DNA from: Parapristionchus giblindavisi
Lineage: Eukaryota; Nematoda; Chromadorea; Rhabditida; Diplogasteridae
Length of the DNA: 64,000 nucleotides
Direction: 5' to 3'
Assembly: GCA_943737045.1 (NCBI GenBank)
Contig: CALSFV010000128.1
Location: forward strand, 93,863-157,862
Below are positions 25,501-35,332 of this stretch, in pieces (position 1 is the stretch's first letter; each line of letters opens with the position of its first letter). The position numbers were made by a program, and so were the translations under genes. The notes below the pieces were generated by a model. It ran no database searches. It was not told the DNA's origin and saw only the letters and a program-made list of their open reading frames with translations.

Positions 25501-27082
25501 TTATATCGAGGCAATATTGAGATGGCAATGCACGTTTGGGCTCATAATACATCATTGGAATCCTCTCGTCACGCCGGTTCGAACTGTCATACTCGCTATG
25601 CCCGCATCCGTGTAAATCAAAATTTCCACTAATCAACCTTTTGAAAACTTTTCAAAACTAATGATGTAGACAGCCATCTTCATCGGCGAGGTCGATAACC
25701 CCTATACACAAGTTTTGAGGGCATTAAAATTTTTGGCCTGTGCCAACCCTCTCCCAGATTTGCCCGACTCTTACACAAACGGCCTCTTAACAAATCGTTA
25801 AAATGGATAGGAATCAGGGTATTATTGTCCGTATAAAATGTACTTGCATAATTGCTTTGCTACTGCTGCTAAACAGAGGAAGAACTATCGATTAACTCCC
25901 CACTCTTTCCTCCTTTCCTTCCTCACTCTCTCTGATCTACCTACTCTTTCACCGGTGCTCTCTCTCTCTAAACATAGCAATTCATTGTGGCAGTGGTTGG
26001 CTACTCTCGTACCAAATAAACAAGTGTATTTTATACGGTCAATATCTAACCATCCTCTCAACCAAATTTCAAGAAAAATTGATCGGCGATCTGATTAGAA
26101 TGTTTTATTTTTCAAAAAAATCAACAAAACATGCAATATATTTTCTAATGCTAAATTACGTGCGGTAATTTCAGGAGGGAATCAAATTTGAATGTTCGAA
26201 ATGCTCATATGAGCTTCGCACCGATGAAAACGTGGCAATTCACTCCAGGGTATGTAGATTTATGAATCAGTTAATTAATTTATTCATATCAATTTAAATA
26301 CTAGATGAAATATTGCCGTTCTTTAGTTCCTCAACTGATATTAACCACCGTTGGGCATTACTCTTTTTATCGCATGTATCGGTAAAACTGGGCAATATCA
26401 CAGGTGTAACATAAGAGCAAAACTCCAAGGTAGACTTGATCACTATGTTAACAATATTTTCGACTTCTCATCTAAAATAATGAAATAGACATAGTTTGAA
26501 AATGATTGATACATCGCTTTTTTATAGTCTGAATGCGACTCAGAAAAGATGAAGATCTATCGAATGAAGAAGGATACAGTGAAAGATAAGGTACTTAAAG
26601 TGACACCTTGAGCTTATTTGAAACTCTCCGCTCTGACCACACTCTCTCGCTTTCTTTGTCTGCGAGAGAGTATTGCCAATGCGGAGGGTGAAATTAGCTT
26701 GGGTATGACTTTAAGTGAAATCATAATAAATCTATTCATTAAACCAATATATTAATTGTACTATCTTTATGCGGTGACAAACCTTTTATGAACGAGAGTT
26801 CATTGTTTCAAGAGTTTCAGATCAACTTAATATGTTCTTTCAAAGAAAGTCTAATGGTTAATTGTCTGAAATAAATAGATTCGCAAATATGATTAGCGAT
26901 GATAAAAAGTGGCCAATATCTCGCGCTCATCTCTCGAATGCTCTCTCATTTCACTCAATTCATTCATTCAATGAATCAACTCTCGTTTTGATCTGACGAG
27001 TAATATAATAAAATACGTTTATTTGTAAGGATAAAACTTAATTTAGGAAAATCGCGAAGATGCCGACATTATTCAAGGCTGA
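16547..27082 (+). CDS. Zinc-finger protein with four Cys2-type fingers, 17 exons, predicted 465 aa
   Basis: Exons: 16547-16621, 16795-16859, 17079-17184, 17338-17439, 17619-17705, 17781-17909, 18437-18553, 18661-18726, 18884-18937, 19275-19367, 19752-19817, 20291-20362, 20415-20462, 21402-21461, 24714-24797, 26175-26249, 26528-26590 plus terminal 27047-27082. All have AG/GT borders and matching phases, nearly all phase 0. The ATG at 16547 lies 13 bp after TTATTTTCAG, a likely spliced-leader site. The first 230 residues are acidic and Ser/Glu-rich, followed by a basic KRK...KRRKN stretch (possible nuclear signal). Finger 1 is C-x2-C-x12-H-x4-H (FKCPLCN...HFERSHH), finger 2 C-x2-C-x12-H-x3-C, finger 3 CHLCP with HLQRHH after a long x17 gap, finger 4 C-x2-C-x12-H-x4-C. 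A nuclear DNA- or RNA-binding role is inferred; no named orthologue is claimed. The intron before exon 24714 carries the second satellite array. (The list has 18 segments; residue total by summation is 465.). Confidence 0.85.
16917..17037. mobile_element. MITE of the ACTAGGTCGAATGAGAACC family
   Basis: AGGCACTAAGTACTGGATGATAAC-like left end and ATTCATCGGTTCTTTTCTGACCTAGTGCCT right end are inverted. It lies in the second intron of the zinc-finger gene. Relatives are at 21244-21373, 43337-43455 and in every 3-kb unit (50613-50745 and so on). Confidence 0.7.
17243..17294. repeat. Short hairpin in an intron
   Basis: GGCAACATTCTCTACCATTT and AAAGTGGAGAGAATGTTGCC form an 18-20 bp inverted repeat in the intron between exons 17079-17184 and 17338-17439. 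Confidence 0.65.
18985..19209. mobile_element. Single-copy TACCGTA MITE (ancestral form of the satellite host)
   Basis: Imperfect palindrome whose arms contain TTACATTTGCGAGACGG and CCGTCTAGCAAATGTA, with a single core AAGAAGTTACCGTAACCATC. It lies in the intron between exons 18884-18937 and 19275-19367. It shows the core unexpanded. Confidence 0.8.
19474..19965. mobile_element. Degenerate, rearranged copy of the 278-bp MITE
   Basis: CTTCGTACGAGAGTAGTCAAA (19474) and CTGACCTTCGCCGCGCTGAC...CTATGCAAAACTAGAAGTAG (19885-19955) are diverged matches to internal parts of the element at 31539-31816. The exon 19752-19817 lies between the fragments, so they may be separate insertions. Confidence 0.45.
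20087..20254. repeat. Extended hairpin in a zinc-finger-gene intron
   Basis: GATATCGATATTGTCTATGT (from about 20088) continuing through GGAGGAGGACAAGATAGATG pairs with CATCTTGTCCTCCTCCATTT...ACATAGACAATATCAATATTC. The arms are about 50 bp. The tip contains the hammerhead-like core annotated at 20149-20197. Confidence 0.85.
20149..20197 (-). ncRNA. Hammerhead-ribozyme-like core (candidate)
   Basis: On the minus strand the order is CTGATGA (20181-20187), a stem II hairpin TGGTGATTATCACC (20167-20180), GAAAC (20162-20166) and the cleavage triplet GTC (20159-20161). Flanking ATTTATTT and AAATAAA pair as an outer stem. This is the conserved core order of hammerhead ribozymes; forms with a nearly absent stem III, thought to act as dimers, are known from Penelope-like retroelements. 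Against it: two to three bases sit unpaired between GTC and the outer stem. No retroelement protein is seen nearby. Confidence 0.5.
21244..21373. mobile_element. MITE of the ACTAGGTCGAATGAGAACC family
   Basis: GGGTCGAATGAGAACCGATG and CATCGGTTCTCATTCGACCT are near-perfect inverted ends about 130 bp apart, in the intron before exon 21402-21461. An additional ACCGACTGGATGATGAC lies just inside the left end. Confidence 0.85.
21563..24553. mobile_element. TACCGTA MITE expanded by the second satellite array
   Basis: GTTACATTTGC (21563) and GCAAATGTAAC (24543-24553) are inverted ends. Inner arms GAGTGTTTTGTATCTCCAGT...TACCCTG and CAGGGTATTCCGC...AATACACTCGAAAATT are imperfect complements. The 56-bp array occupies exactly the place of the core. 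It sits inside an intron of the zinc-finger gene. Confidence 0.8.
21668..24466. repeat. 56-bp satellite array, second copy (about 50 units)
   Basis: Same unit as 1-2540. Here almost all units carry CACTGGG, and the ACCACG and AATAGTGA variants are common, whereas the first array mixes CACTGGG and CATTGGG and has only two ACCACG units. The two arrays have therefore been homogenised separately since the block duplication. Confidence 0.97.
24861..25786. mobile_element. piggyBac-like non-autonomous element with nested palindromes
   Basis: GAGGCCGTTTGTGTAAGAGT at 24861 is inverted at 25767-25786 and TTAA flanks both sides (24857-24860, 25787-25790), the piggyBac target. The first block X (about 2930) lacks it. 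Arms are about 105 bp. Inside, a second inverted repeat (GGATTCCAATGATGTATTAT at about 25053 and its complement at about 25545) encloses a third (GATATAGTGAGCTGCGAAA at 25111 against TTTGCAGCTCACTATATC at 25251). The 161-codon open frame at 24926-25411 is an accident of these repeats. Confidence 0.9.
25825..26042. mobile_element. 218-bp variant of the TTGWCCGTATAAAAT MITE
   Basis: TTGTCCGTATAAAATGTACT and the inverted ATTTTATACGGTCAA are flanked by TA (25823-25824, 26043-26044). The first block X reads GGTTATTATCTAACC at this site with no element. Its interior differs from the 278-bp copies. Confidence 0.88.
26609..26702. repeat. Small hairpin repeat, second copy
   Basis: Block X counterpart of 3822-3912: ACTCTCCGCTCTGACCACAC and GCGAGAGAGTATTGCC...GCGGAGGGT. 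It lies in the last intron of the zinc-finger gene. Confidence 0.7.
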
Positions 27083-27236
27083 AGATATTATTATATTCCC
27101 AAGGAGTGATCATAATCATGATATAATTCAATACAATTCAATAGATTTCATTCCAATTTTTTTTTCATTCCAAACAAATTTATCAAGAGTAGACTCTGAT
27201 GTATGCTCTTCTTACTCTCTCTCTTCTTACTTCTCA

Positions 27237-27803
27237 CAAGGGAATGGTCTCAATACGGCCTGACCTTATGAGGTGTCAATAGTGTGACTAAAATTAGTTA
27301 TATATGCCGATCGCAAATCCGTTTTTAGACAGTGCCTAATCGAGCTGAGCTTCGAGAAAATCGATTTTGAAATTTCCCTTTCTTGGCTGGCTGGTCGATT
27401 CGAAAGTTCGCATGGTCTCCTACACTAAACTATCCCGATGGGTTCATTGGCTCATCTATCAGCCATCAAGAGATCTACTTCCGTAGTATAGTGGATAAGG
27501 TGTCCACGTCTACTTTTGATGGCCACGGGTTCGATCCCCTTTGAAACAATTTTCTTTTGCTAATTTTTTTCTTGTCGAAAGATTGAAATATTTTGCTGTT
27601 ATTATGAAAACCAGAAAAGAAAATAGGAAAGCATGTCGTTGTCTCTATAGTTGCCAAGAAAGCCAAATTTCAATATCGATTTTCTCGAAGCTCAGGTCGA
27701 TTAGGCACTGTCTAAAAACGGTTTTGCGATCAGCATATATAACTAATTTTAGTGACACTATTGACATCTCATAAGGCCAGTCCGAATTGAGACCATTCCC
27801 TTG
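27237..27803. mobile_element. 567-bp inverted-repeat element with 3-bp TCA target duplication
   Basis: CAAGGGAATGGTCTCAAT and the inverted ATTGAGACCATTCCCTTG end arms of about 150 bp. TCA flanks both sides (27234-27236, 27804-27806); the first block X reads CTTCTCAGAATATT without it. A 3-bp duplication fits PIF/Harbinger or CACTA-type elements, but the ends do not decide. A tRNA-like sequence lies between the arms. Confidence 0.85.
27479..27548 (+). tRNA. tRNA-like sequence, probably a pseudo-tRNA carried by the element
   Basis: It contains an A-box match (TAGTGGATAAGG) and a perfect B box (GGTTCGATCCC) at tRNA spacing, and an anticodon-arm candidate with loop CTTTTGA (TTT, lysine-like). One anticodon-stem pair and one T-stem pair are mismatched and the acceptor stem is poor. 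It could serve as an internal RNA polymerase III promoter. Confidence 0.45.
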
Positions 27804-28772
27804 TCAGAATATTGACGTTTATATTCATATGCGCATTTCTCCATTCTAAGATTCGAGTTCTTTAGTACAAGAAGATCGGTTTGAAGTTGGCTTCCCATGA
27901 TACCCGTTTTGATCTCCCAAATTTATTATGTTCGTTTCTATGTATGTATGACATCTGTATAAAGAGTGCAAGACTGATCTTTCCACTAAAATGTTTTTTT
28001 TGTATTTTGAGCAACGCACAATTGAAATATTGAAGAAAAACAACGTATTGTCTCCGGGAAACTTATCTTGAATTGGAGAATCAAGATTTTGGATATATTC
28101 AATATTTTATGATTGGATTCTTCATTAGCAAGTGTGGTGACATTCTGAAATTTTTTCAGTCTCAGTCAATGAGTAACTGAAAGAAATAATGGACAAAAAC
28201 TCATGAAAAGAACTGACAAGTATCGGGGCCTACAAGGATCGAAGATACAGGTAACTAAAGGTTGTGATTGAATGAAATCAATTGATTTCTATAACGGATA
28301 CGAATAAAAATTGGAGAAATTAAATCGGATGACGAATTGGAAGATTTATTCTTTTTCGATCTTTTCGTATATTATATATTGTGTCATTTCTAGTTTTGTC
28401 ATGCTAAGTTACATCCTATTAAGATTAATATTGTATTATAAATTAATAAATTATCAAGAAAAACATTTAAATAGTCGAAATTGGTTTAGTTTTTTATTAC
28501 TTTAACAGTTGCTTCCGTAGTGAGAATGTATTACCGCACTCTTCCTTATACTCTCCCTCGCCTTTCCCTGTTCCCTCACTTCATCTTTCTATGTCTGCGA
28601 TATCCAAACCTTACACACTATCTCATACCCAGGGAGTGGGTGATATGAAATATGACCTGAGCAGTGAGTGTGGCCTCAGGCCATTTCCTTGTTAGTTCGG
28701 GAAGACTCAAGACATTACAAATGCAGAGAATATACGAATTTAAAGGTAGCTCGTATCCAAAAATTTCGATTC

Positions 28773-29112
28773 AATTCAATTATTTATCTTATCAGCACAT
28801 TAAATGCAGAAGGGGCCAAAACAGGGGGAATCTTCTTATCCACAAGATTTATCCTTTCGCTTCTGAGAGAATTCATCTCCATTCAAGAAAACGTCAGCAT
28901 ATGAAACTTGATTAGAATAGTCTAACCCACGAAAACTTGACGTTGCTCGTCCAATCGGCCTGCTTGACAATACGGATATACCGCTCCTGACTTTCCAAAG
29001 TCTACTAGGAGGGGACTCAACTGTTGATCCTCTTCTCTTGATGAAATAGGCGAATGTAGTCGAGAGAGAATAGTCCAACCGACCGAACCGCAGAGAGAAA
29101 AGGCAGAAGAAT
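28773..29112 (-). mobile_element. 340-bp retroposon-like insertion, 5-bp GATTC duplication
   Basis: GATTC flanks both ends (28768-28772, 29113-29117); the first block X has a single GATTCGAAATAG. Without inverted ends and with a related fragment at 12900-13225, it looks like a short retroposon or a truncated retroelement tail. An 80-codon minus-strand frame is open but is not recognised. Confidence 0.7.
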
Positions 29113-29929
29113 GATTCGAAATAGTTAAAATAGTTGATGATAAGCTCAACAATCTGATCAGAAATATGTATTTGATAGTTTGAAACGACGCTCTGGTAAG
29201 AAGTTGGATTACTGTAGCTTGTTCCACACCACGGGCGAGGTTTCCGAACTATAGTATGCTAACTCCATCGAAAAGCTCGAAAAGGCCCATTATAGAGTTT
29301 TATTCTTCATAGTTTCTCACTGCGGATAGAATTATCATCACGACATCCAATTTCAAGTCCTCTTCAAAGATTTGGTGTGCCTAATTAGGAAAAGGCTCCC
29401 ACTATATGGAGCAGAGATTTTTAACTGTGCCGTACTCCTTACCAGAGAATTATTATGACAAGAATTTCAAGCTCTTTTATATGAGATCAACTTGTTTTTC
29501 GTTTCCTGGTCCCTTTAAACAGCACTGAGAAATTCGTAGTTGAAAGAAATAATTTGAATTCCCGCACTTTATGTCCGTTACATCCCCATCTAGACCATAT
29601 CCACCATACACGTGACAAATCGCTGTCCCCATGATCCAAGCTCTTTCACATGAATCCATTACATCGGTCTCTTTACTCTCTCCCTGAGAACTTTCTGACA
29701 TAGATTTGTTATATGTAATCTTGAGAACACAATCTAACTTTCCTTCCCTATTCATTCATTCGCCCTTTAGTCATCTTCCCTTCTTTCCTCTGATTTTTCG
29801 CTACCTCTCTCTTTCCATCTTCAGAGGCGTGGTCTTTGGACTATTCCCTTTAGAGAGAGATCAGGCTAAGATGGGGAGAGGCCGCTTTGTTTTTGTTTCT
29901 TAGTCCTTTTTGTTATTTTGTTTTCTTAT

Positions 29930-30644
29930 CAGTACTTAGGGTCCTTACAGTGCATGCTACACCATTTATTTAACTCTCCCCCTTTTTACTCCCCTTGAAC
30001 CTAACATTTCGCTCTGATCACGCAAATCGTTATATCTTCTTGCATACCAGTTAGGGAAAACTCCGACCCTGCCATATTCTCTACCCGTCCGATATGCGCG
30101 CTTTTCCCAGCCTAGCATATCCCTGCACCCTATTGTATTCTTTGTATGCATGCGTTGAGAACACATCGTCGTTTTTTACCCACTTCTTTACGCTGGTTTT
30201 TCACAGTGCCGTTTATAGCACAGCCCCCATGTTCACGTGCATATACCAACTGACGGCCGTTGGACATTTCCGGGTCATCTCCGCCAACTGCTCTCCACAC
30301 CCCTTTATCTTATTATTTAAAACATTACAAAAATTGAAATATGCAATTAGAAAGCAAAAAAAGAAAGATTAGCCGTTGTACTACTGAAACGAGCGGAATG
30401 ACTGTGCTTTGAGATTTGAATGATAAAAAAGTAGCAAAATTTAGAAGAGGAATGAAGATTAAAAAAAATGATTTTAAAAAAACAATATTCAAAAGAGCAA
30501 CCTTTCTCAGTGATTTAGAAGTAGGCAGGAATCCAACCTAATCAATACTTTCTTCTACCATATTATCTAATCTCTGTACATCATACTTCTTCACGTCACA
30601 TCCCAACCCAATCACTCTTATTCTTTCGTGGGAGATCACGCCCG
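29930..30644. other. Unique spacer between blocks X and Y, second copy
   Basis: It has no counterpart at 9573-9704. No exon, repeat or RNA gene could be supported. Confidence 0.5.
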
Positions 30645-30841
30645 TTAAGTTGTAAGACGTTACATCCCTGTCTTTTCATTCTCTTTCACACTATTAGTCA
30701 TCTTCCCATCTTTCGTCTGGGGTCCGTCCAATCTGTCACTTTCGATCGAAAGTTCAGAAGAAAGTTCGCAACTTTCTAGCGAGAGTTCCGCAGAAAGATG
30801 CGAACTTTCCTCGCAACTTTCGTCGCAAGTTCTCTTATGTG

Positions 30842-31148
30842 GTGTTACATTTTTAAAACGGGCGCACGCCGTCCTTCGAAATAGTGTTACATTCGGAAAC
30901 GTCAACGTCAACTTTGATTTTGAAGTATTTGGGTCCCAAGCGGAAAACCCTTATTGTCAATTGGGATACGGTAAGAAGTTACCGTAACCATGGATCAATA
31001 ATGGCTGACTACCGTAACCTTTTACAGTAATTTCATGATCCATCAGGGTTTTCCACTCGAGACCGAAAACACTTCAAATTTCAAGTTGACGGAGACGTTT
31101 TCCGAAACGTGCGCACGGCGTGCGCACGTTTTGAAAATGTAACACCAC
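30842..31148. mobile_element. TACCGTA MITE with a single core
   Basis: GGTGTTACATTTTTAAAACG and the inverted CGTTTTGAAAATGTAACACC end long arms. The core GGGATACGGTAAGAAGTTAC continuing CGTAACCATGGATCAATAAT aligns base for base with one 56-bp satellite unit. Confidence 0.92.
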
Positions 31149-31538
31149 ATTACCCCTCTCTGGATAAAGGGGCTTATATACTTGTAATAAAGAGTTCGGC
31201 AAACCCCAGACGGGTTTGGTGTGAAACTAAACTACCGGACGTTGGGCAGAGCTCAGCCGGTTCCAACAACTACCAAGTTAACTCAAAAGTTCACAAACCA
31301 TAATCTACCATATCCGACCTACCGTAACCTACAGTAACCGAGTTCAGTGGGTCAGATTGATTCCGCTGGGTCAGATTTAGTGATTATCGCGGGAATATGC
31401 ACTATTTTCGCGAATATGATTATGACCTATCGTAAATCGCCGTAACCCGGTTCGTAGGGTCAGATTAAGTGCGGTGTGTCAATTTTTTCGCACCACATAC
31501 GTCGTGCGTTTGAACGTACTATGGAAATGTAAAAGATA
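31149..31538. other. Spacer within the composite element
   Basis: Contains several TACCGTAAC / TAGGTCAGAT-like words but no gene, hairpin or tandem array that could be supported. Confidence 0.5.
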
Positions 31539-31816
31539 TTGTGCGTATAAAATGTACTTGCATAAGAAAATGACAAATGGTGCTAACGAACGGAAGTCAC
31601 AATCGAGAGGCGAGCGAGATGTAGCCTTCTACATCTCGCCCCGCCTCTCCATTGTCTCTCCGCTGCCTCTTTCTAACCAGGCTGACCTTCGCCGCGCGCT
31701 ATATTATAAATAAAAGAGATCGGCGTAGTTTCTGAACCATGCAAAACAAGAAAGTCTCTTGTGGGAGTGGTTGGCTACTCTCGTACCAAATAAACAAGTG
31801 TATTTTATACGGTCAA
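31539..31816. mobile_element. 278-bp TA-flanked MITE
   Basis: TTGTGCGTATAAAATGTACT and the inverted AAGTGTATTTTATACGGTCAA are flanked by TA (31537-31538, 31817-31818). It is nearly identical, inverted, to 3022-3299, which points to recent mobility. Confidence 0.9.
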
Positions 31817-31920
31817 TATTACAGTTAATCCAATTCTGCTATTTCATAAAGTTATGTACTATTTTCATTATTATTTTCACATTTCTGAACAAGAACAACA
31901 TAGACAGATATATTTATACA

Positions 31921-32461
31921 AGTTATTTATAAATCAATTTAAAAACTCTATAATCAAAAATGGAATTTAAAAGCTTTTCTTTCATAAATTGATATAAAAA
32001 TATTTGCAATGAAAATAATATCGGATCAAACACAGTATAACAACATCTATAATACAAATTGTACAAATCGAGCATGAAATTGTAAGGTTGTTGTGAGGAA
32101 GTGGATGAATTGGGGGATACGGTAGACACACGAATAGGAACATCACACTGCCCACCATCACATCGATTAGAACATTGTAGGGTAACCTTGACGCACGCTC
32201 GACTGTAAAGACCAAAGATCAAAAGTCAAGATGAAAATTCGTAAATGTGAATGAAACATAACAATTATTCTTTGAGCCGAATTTTTGTTTTTACTACTAC
32301 GTAAGACACTATAGAAATATCGTTTACCAAGAAATATCGTTTACCGCTAATCAATAAATTGATCCTATTCAAACAATAATTTCGTATACCGTACCTCACA
32401 TGAGTACAGTTATCTTCTGCACACCATCCATGCAACCGGCTGTCGAACATGCTCTTCTGAC
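31921..32461 (-). CDS. Candidate terminal exons of a cysteine-rich secreted-type protein
   Basis: On the minus strand exon 32395-32461 (KSMFDSRLHGWCAEDNCTHV, borders AG/GT) joins in phase to an exon starting 32202 (RACVKVTLQCSNRCDGGQCD...), open to a TAA near 31921. Seven cysteines fall within about 40 residues, as in small disulfide-rich extracellular domains, then a Ser/Thr-rich stretch follows. No upstream exon with a matching phase was found: the candidate at 33790-33848 ends in the wrong phase. It may be a captured fragment. Family not recognised. Confidence 0.4.
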
Positions 32462-32734
32462 CTGCAATGAGAAGAATGATTTAACTATTAATTTAGTATT
32501 ATTACTAGATGTACAAGAATAAGTATGCATGCACTTTAAATATATCCAAATACAATCCTTTCCCAATTACCGCTGCGACAACAAAAAAATCATAAACAAT
32601 TGTTTAGCTCCTAGTTCACGATGAAACAGTCTCAGCTGGTATCTTTTTATCTAGTCAATTTAAGAACTAATGCTGTATGCAAAAGTATCTCTCTCTGACA
32701 TTTTACCCAATCCTAATCACATTCCACACTACAG

Positions 32735-33222
32735 ACAACTACCGTAACCACTGTACTATACGACTGCACTACCGTAACTCGATCTCTTCGTCCTACCGTA
32801 TACACTGGGCTATACGACTGTACTACCGTAACCACTGTACTAGAGGACTGCACTACCGTAACCCTATCTCTTCCTCCTACCGTATACAGTGTGCTAGACG
32901 ACTTTACTACCGTAACCATTGTACTAGACGACTGCACTACCGTAACCCTATCTCTTCCTCCTACCGTATACACTGGGCTATACGACTGTACTACCGTAAC
33001 CACTGTACTAGTGGACTGCACTACCGTAACCCTATCTCTTCCTCCTACCGTATACAGTGTGCTAGACGACTTTACTACCGTAACCATTGTACTAGACGAC
33101 TGCACTACCGTAACCCTTTCTCTTCCTCCTACCGTATACACTGTGCTAGACGACTGTACTACCGTAACCACTGTACTAGACGACTGCACTACCGTAACCC
33201 TATCTCTTCCTCCTACCGTATA
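32735..33222. repeat. 84-bp higher-order repeat (about 5.8 units of three related monomers)
   Basis: TCCTACCGTATAC recurs every 84 bp (32791, 32875, 32959 and on). Each unit holds three monomers of about 28 bp, each starting with (A)CTACCGTA. Because 84 is a multiple of three, frames stay open on both strands (182, 188 and 142 codons); these are by-products and not called as genes. Confidence 0.93.
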
Positions 33223-33789
33223 TAAAATTGTACCTTCATCTCCTAGATCGCGGGTCGTAGAGGCTATGCGCATGGCCATTTTTAGCAGCTTTCACTGGAA
33301 ATGTTCCGATTTTTGTTAAGTAAGGCTATGCGCAAGGACCTGCAACGGAAGGAAAGGCTGTGCGCAAAAAGAATTCGTTTTGACGCGCCCACCTATGCTC
33401 ACAAGCATCGATCCACTATATATATGAGGGTGATTTTTATGTGAAACATTTCAATTCAAGCGAAAATTAACAATTTTCCTAAATGGACCCACTGTATAAA
33501 CAATCCGGTGAGGCGCCGAAAATGTATGATGGCAGCACCTAATTTCTCTCTCCCTCCATCCCTCTGTCTCTCTCTCCGTCTCCATTTCTCTTTTCCCTGT
33601 CATCAAACTCTTCTGTCTCAATCAAATTAGATAGATACAATGTTTCAGAATTGACAAAAAGTTGCATATGATCATGAACGAGTAATTTAAGTTGTTTCAC
33701 TCTTTCAACAAAAAGACAACGTGTATGGTAAAAGGATAAAGCATTAATGAAAGTGGCCAAAAACATAACATGTCTAAGCATTGACTGAC
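33223..33789. other. Spacer within the composite element
   Basis: CTATGCGCA-type words recur at 33264, 33326 and 33360 but no gene could be supported. Confidence 0.45.
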
Positions 33790-34149
33790 CTCCTCTGGCT
33801 CCTCCATAGTGGCTATTTCCGCCATCACATCACTATCGATCGCGATCACTGCAAATCAATCAATAAATCGACATTTCCAATTTTCGCATAGATAAATCAA
33901 ACCAAAAGACAACAACAATTATAGTCTATCATCCCGATATCCTCAGTTACTATTGTGTGCCACAAGCATGGTTATTGAGGTATGGTAGGCAGGGGCAATC
34001 AATAAATACCTATCAATAATCAATCGATCACCTGTAATGCCTGCGTGTCGTCCTTTCTGCTTCGACGATCACGATCACGAGATTACTCTGAAGAAGAACT
34101 CGACCATGACGCTGATGAGGACGATGTATCAGATGAAACTCTTCGGGAC
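33790..34149 (-). other. Two splice-bounded minus-strand segments, possible exons
   Basis: Segment 34032-34149 has an acceptor TTGGCTTGCAG and donor GTGATC; one frame reads as a Ser-rich then Arg/Asp-rich protein (SSDTSSSSASWSSSSSE, stop, SRDRDRRSRK), with a single TAA between. Segment 33790-33848 follows TTTGCAG, precedes GTCAGT and reads IAIDSDVMAEIATMEEPEE. Their phases do not join each other. They look like remnants of an RS-type gene. Confidence 0.35.
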
Positions 34150-35076
34150 CTGCAAGCCAAAATTCTTTACAAAAATCAATTGATAATCGGATACATCTCT
34201 TTACGTTTTTTTCTCGGTTATGAGCGCTTCTTCTCTTCTTCTTCGTTCCCGTTGTAGAACACGGTTGGCAAGTCAGTCACGACCAAAGTACCACAAGATC
34301 GATGTAATATCACCATACCTCTTCCTCCGTTGATTTTTGGCTCTTCTATCTATTCCTATTGAGGTTCATCCGGGGTTCCCTGGTACACAGGGACAATCGT
34401 GTGACCGCCGGTGCTGGAATAATAATAACAATAATAAAAATATTAGCAAAAATACTACGGCTAATTCAAGAAGTAGATTGTCTTTGAATTTGATAAAGTA
34501 GGAATCCCTAAACACATAACCATAATGAAATACGCAAAAGACTGGTCCGCTAAATCATAGGTCGCATAGCTAAGTTACAGATTTGCAAAATAAGGTCTGT
34601 TTTTCACAAAAAAATTACGAAATTCGACTTTTAAGAACTTAAAAGTTGGTATGACCACGAAGAAAAGTTAGTGTTGGAAAAGGCAATTGTCAATTGATCA
34701 TAAGTGAAATGAATAGTCGACAATAAATAAATCAAATCAATAAAACCTTCTCGTTTGGCCAGTCAAACTCCATGGGATCAGCCGTGATCCGTATAGGACG
34801 GACAAACCAAATGACCGCGGTCGTTTGGTTCGTCCGTCCTGTAGCTTATAGGACGGACGAACCAAATGACCGCGGGTAATTTCAGTAGATCGGAAAATTT
34901 AACACTATCGGAACAAAAAATTGTGTTGTTGCGAAATTTTATCGACCGCCATTGTGCGGAATATGTGTTATTTCTTGTTTTGTTTTCAAACAGAAAAAAA
35001 TATCATTTTATACTCTCATCAATCAATCGAGTTCATTTGGTCAACGTTTAAGCCTAGGCGTACGTACTATCCGCAC

Positions 35077-35303
35077 TACACTATTGATCCATTTAAATAT
35101 TCTGTCGATTCAGTTAGTATTCACGCTCAGCAGAGTTCCTTAGTTAAGGAAAGCTTAGGCTTAGAGTCCGCACTACTCTATTGATCCATTTAAATATTCT
35201 ATCGATTCAGTTAGTATTCACACTCAGCAGAGTTCCTTAGTTAAGGAAACCTTAGGCTTAGAGTCCGCACTACTCTATTGATCCATTTAAATATTCTATC
35301 CAT
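35077..35303. repeat. 97-bp tandem repeat, about 2.3 units
   Basis: TTGATCCATTTAAATATTCT recurs at 35084, 35181 and 35278; each unit includes the palindrome TCCTTAGTTAAGGA. Confidence 0.93.
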
Positions 35304-35332
35304 ACATTTTCGGCGACCTCACATAATTTATA

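Larger units (their letters stand above)
27083..29929. other. Intergenic part of block X, second copy
   Basis: Closely similar to 4295-6009 plus 9355-9572. No gene recognised. It carries two insertions not present in the first copy, listed separately. Confidence 0.6.

Noticed and set aside
32677..33319. Open frames of 182, 188 and 142 codons on both strands
   Set aside because: They follow the 84-bp tandem repeat, whose length is a multiple of three, so frames stay open by arithmetic.
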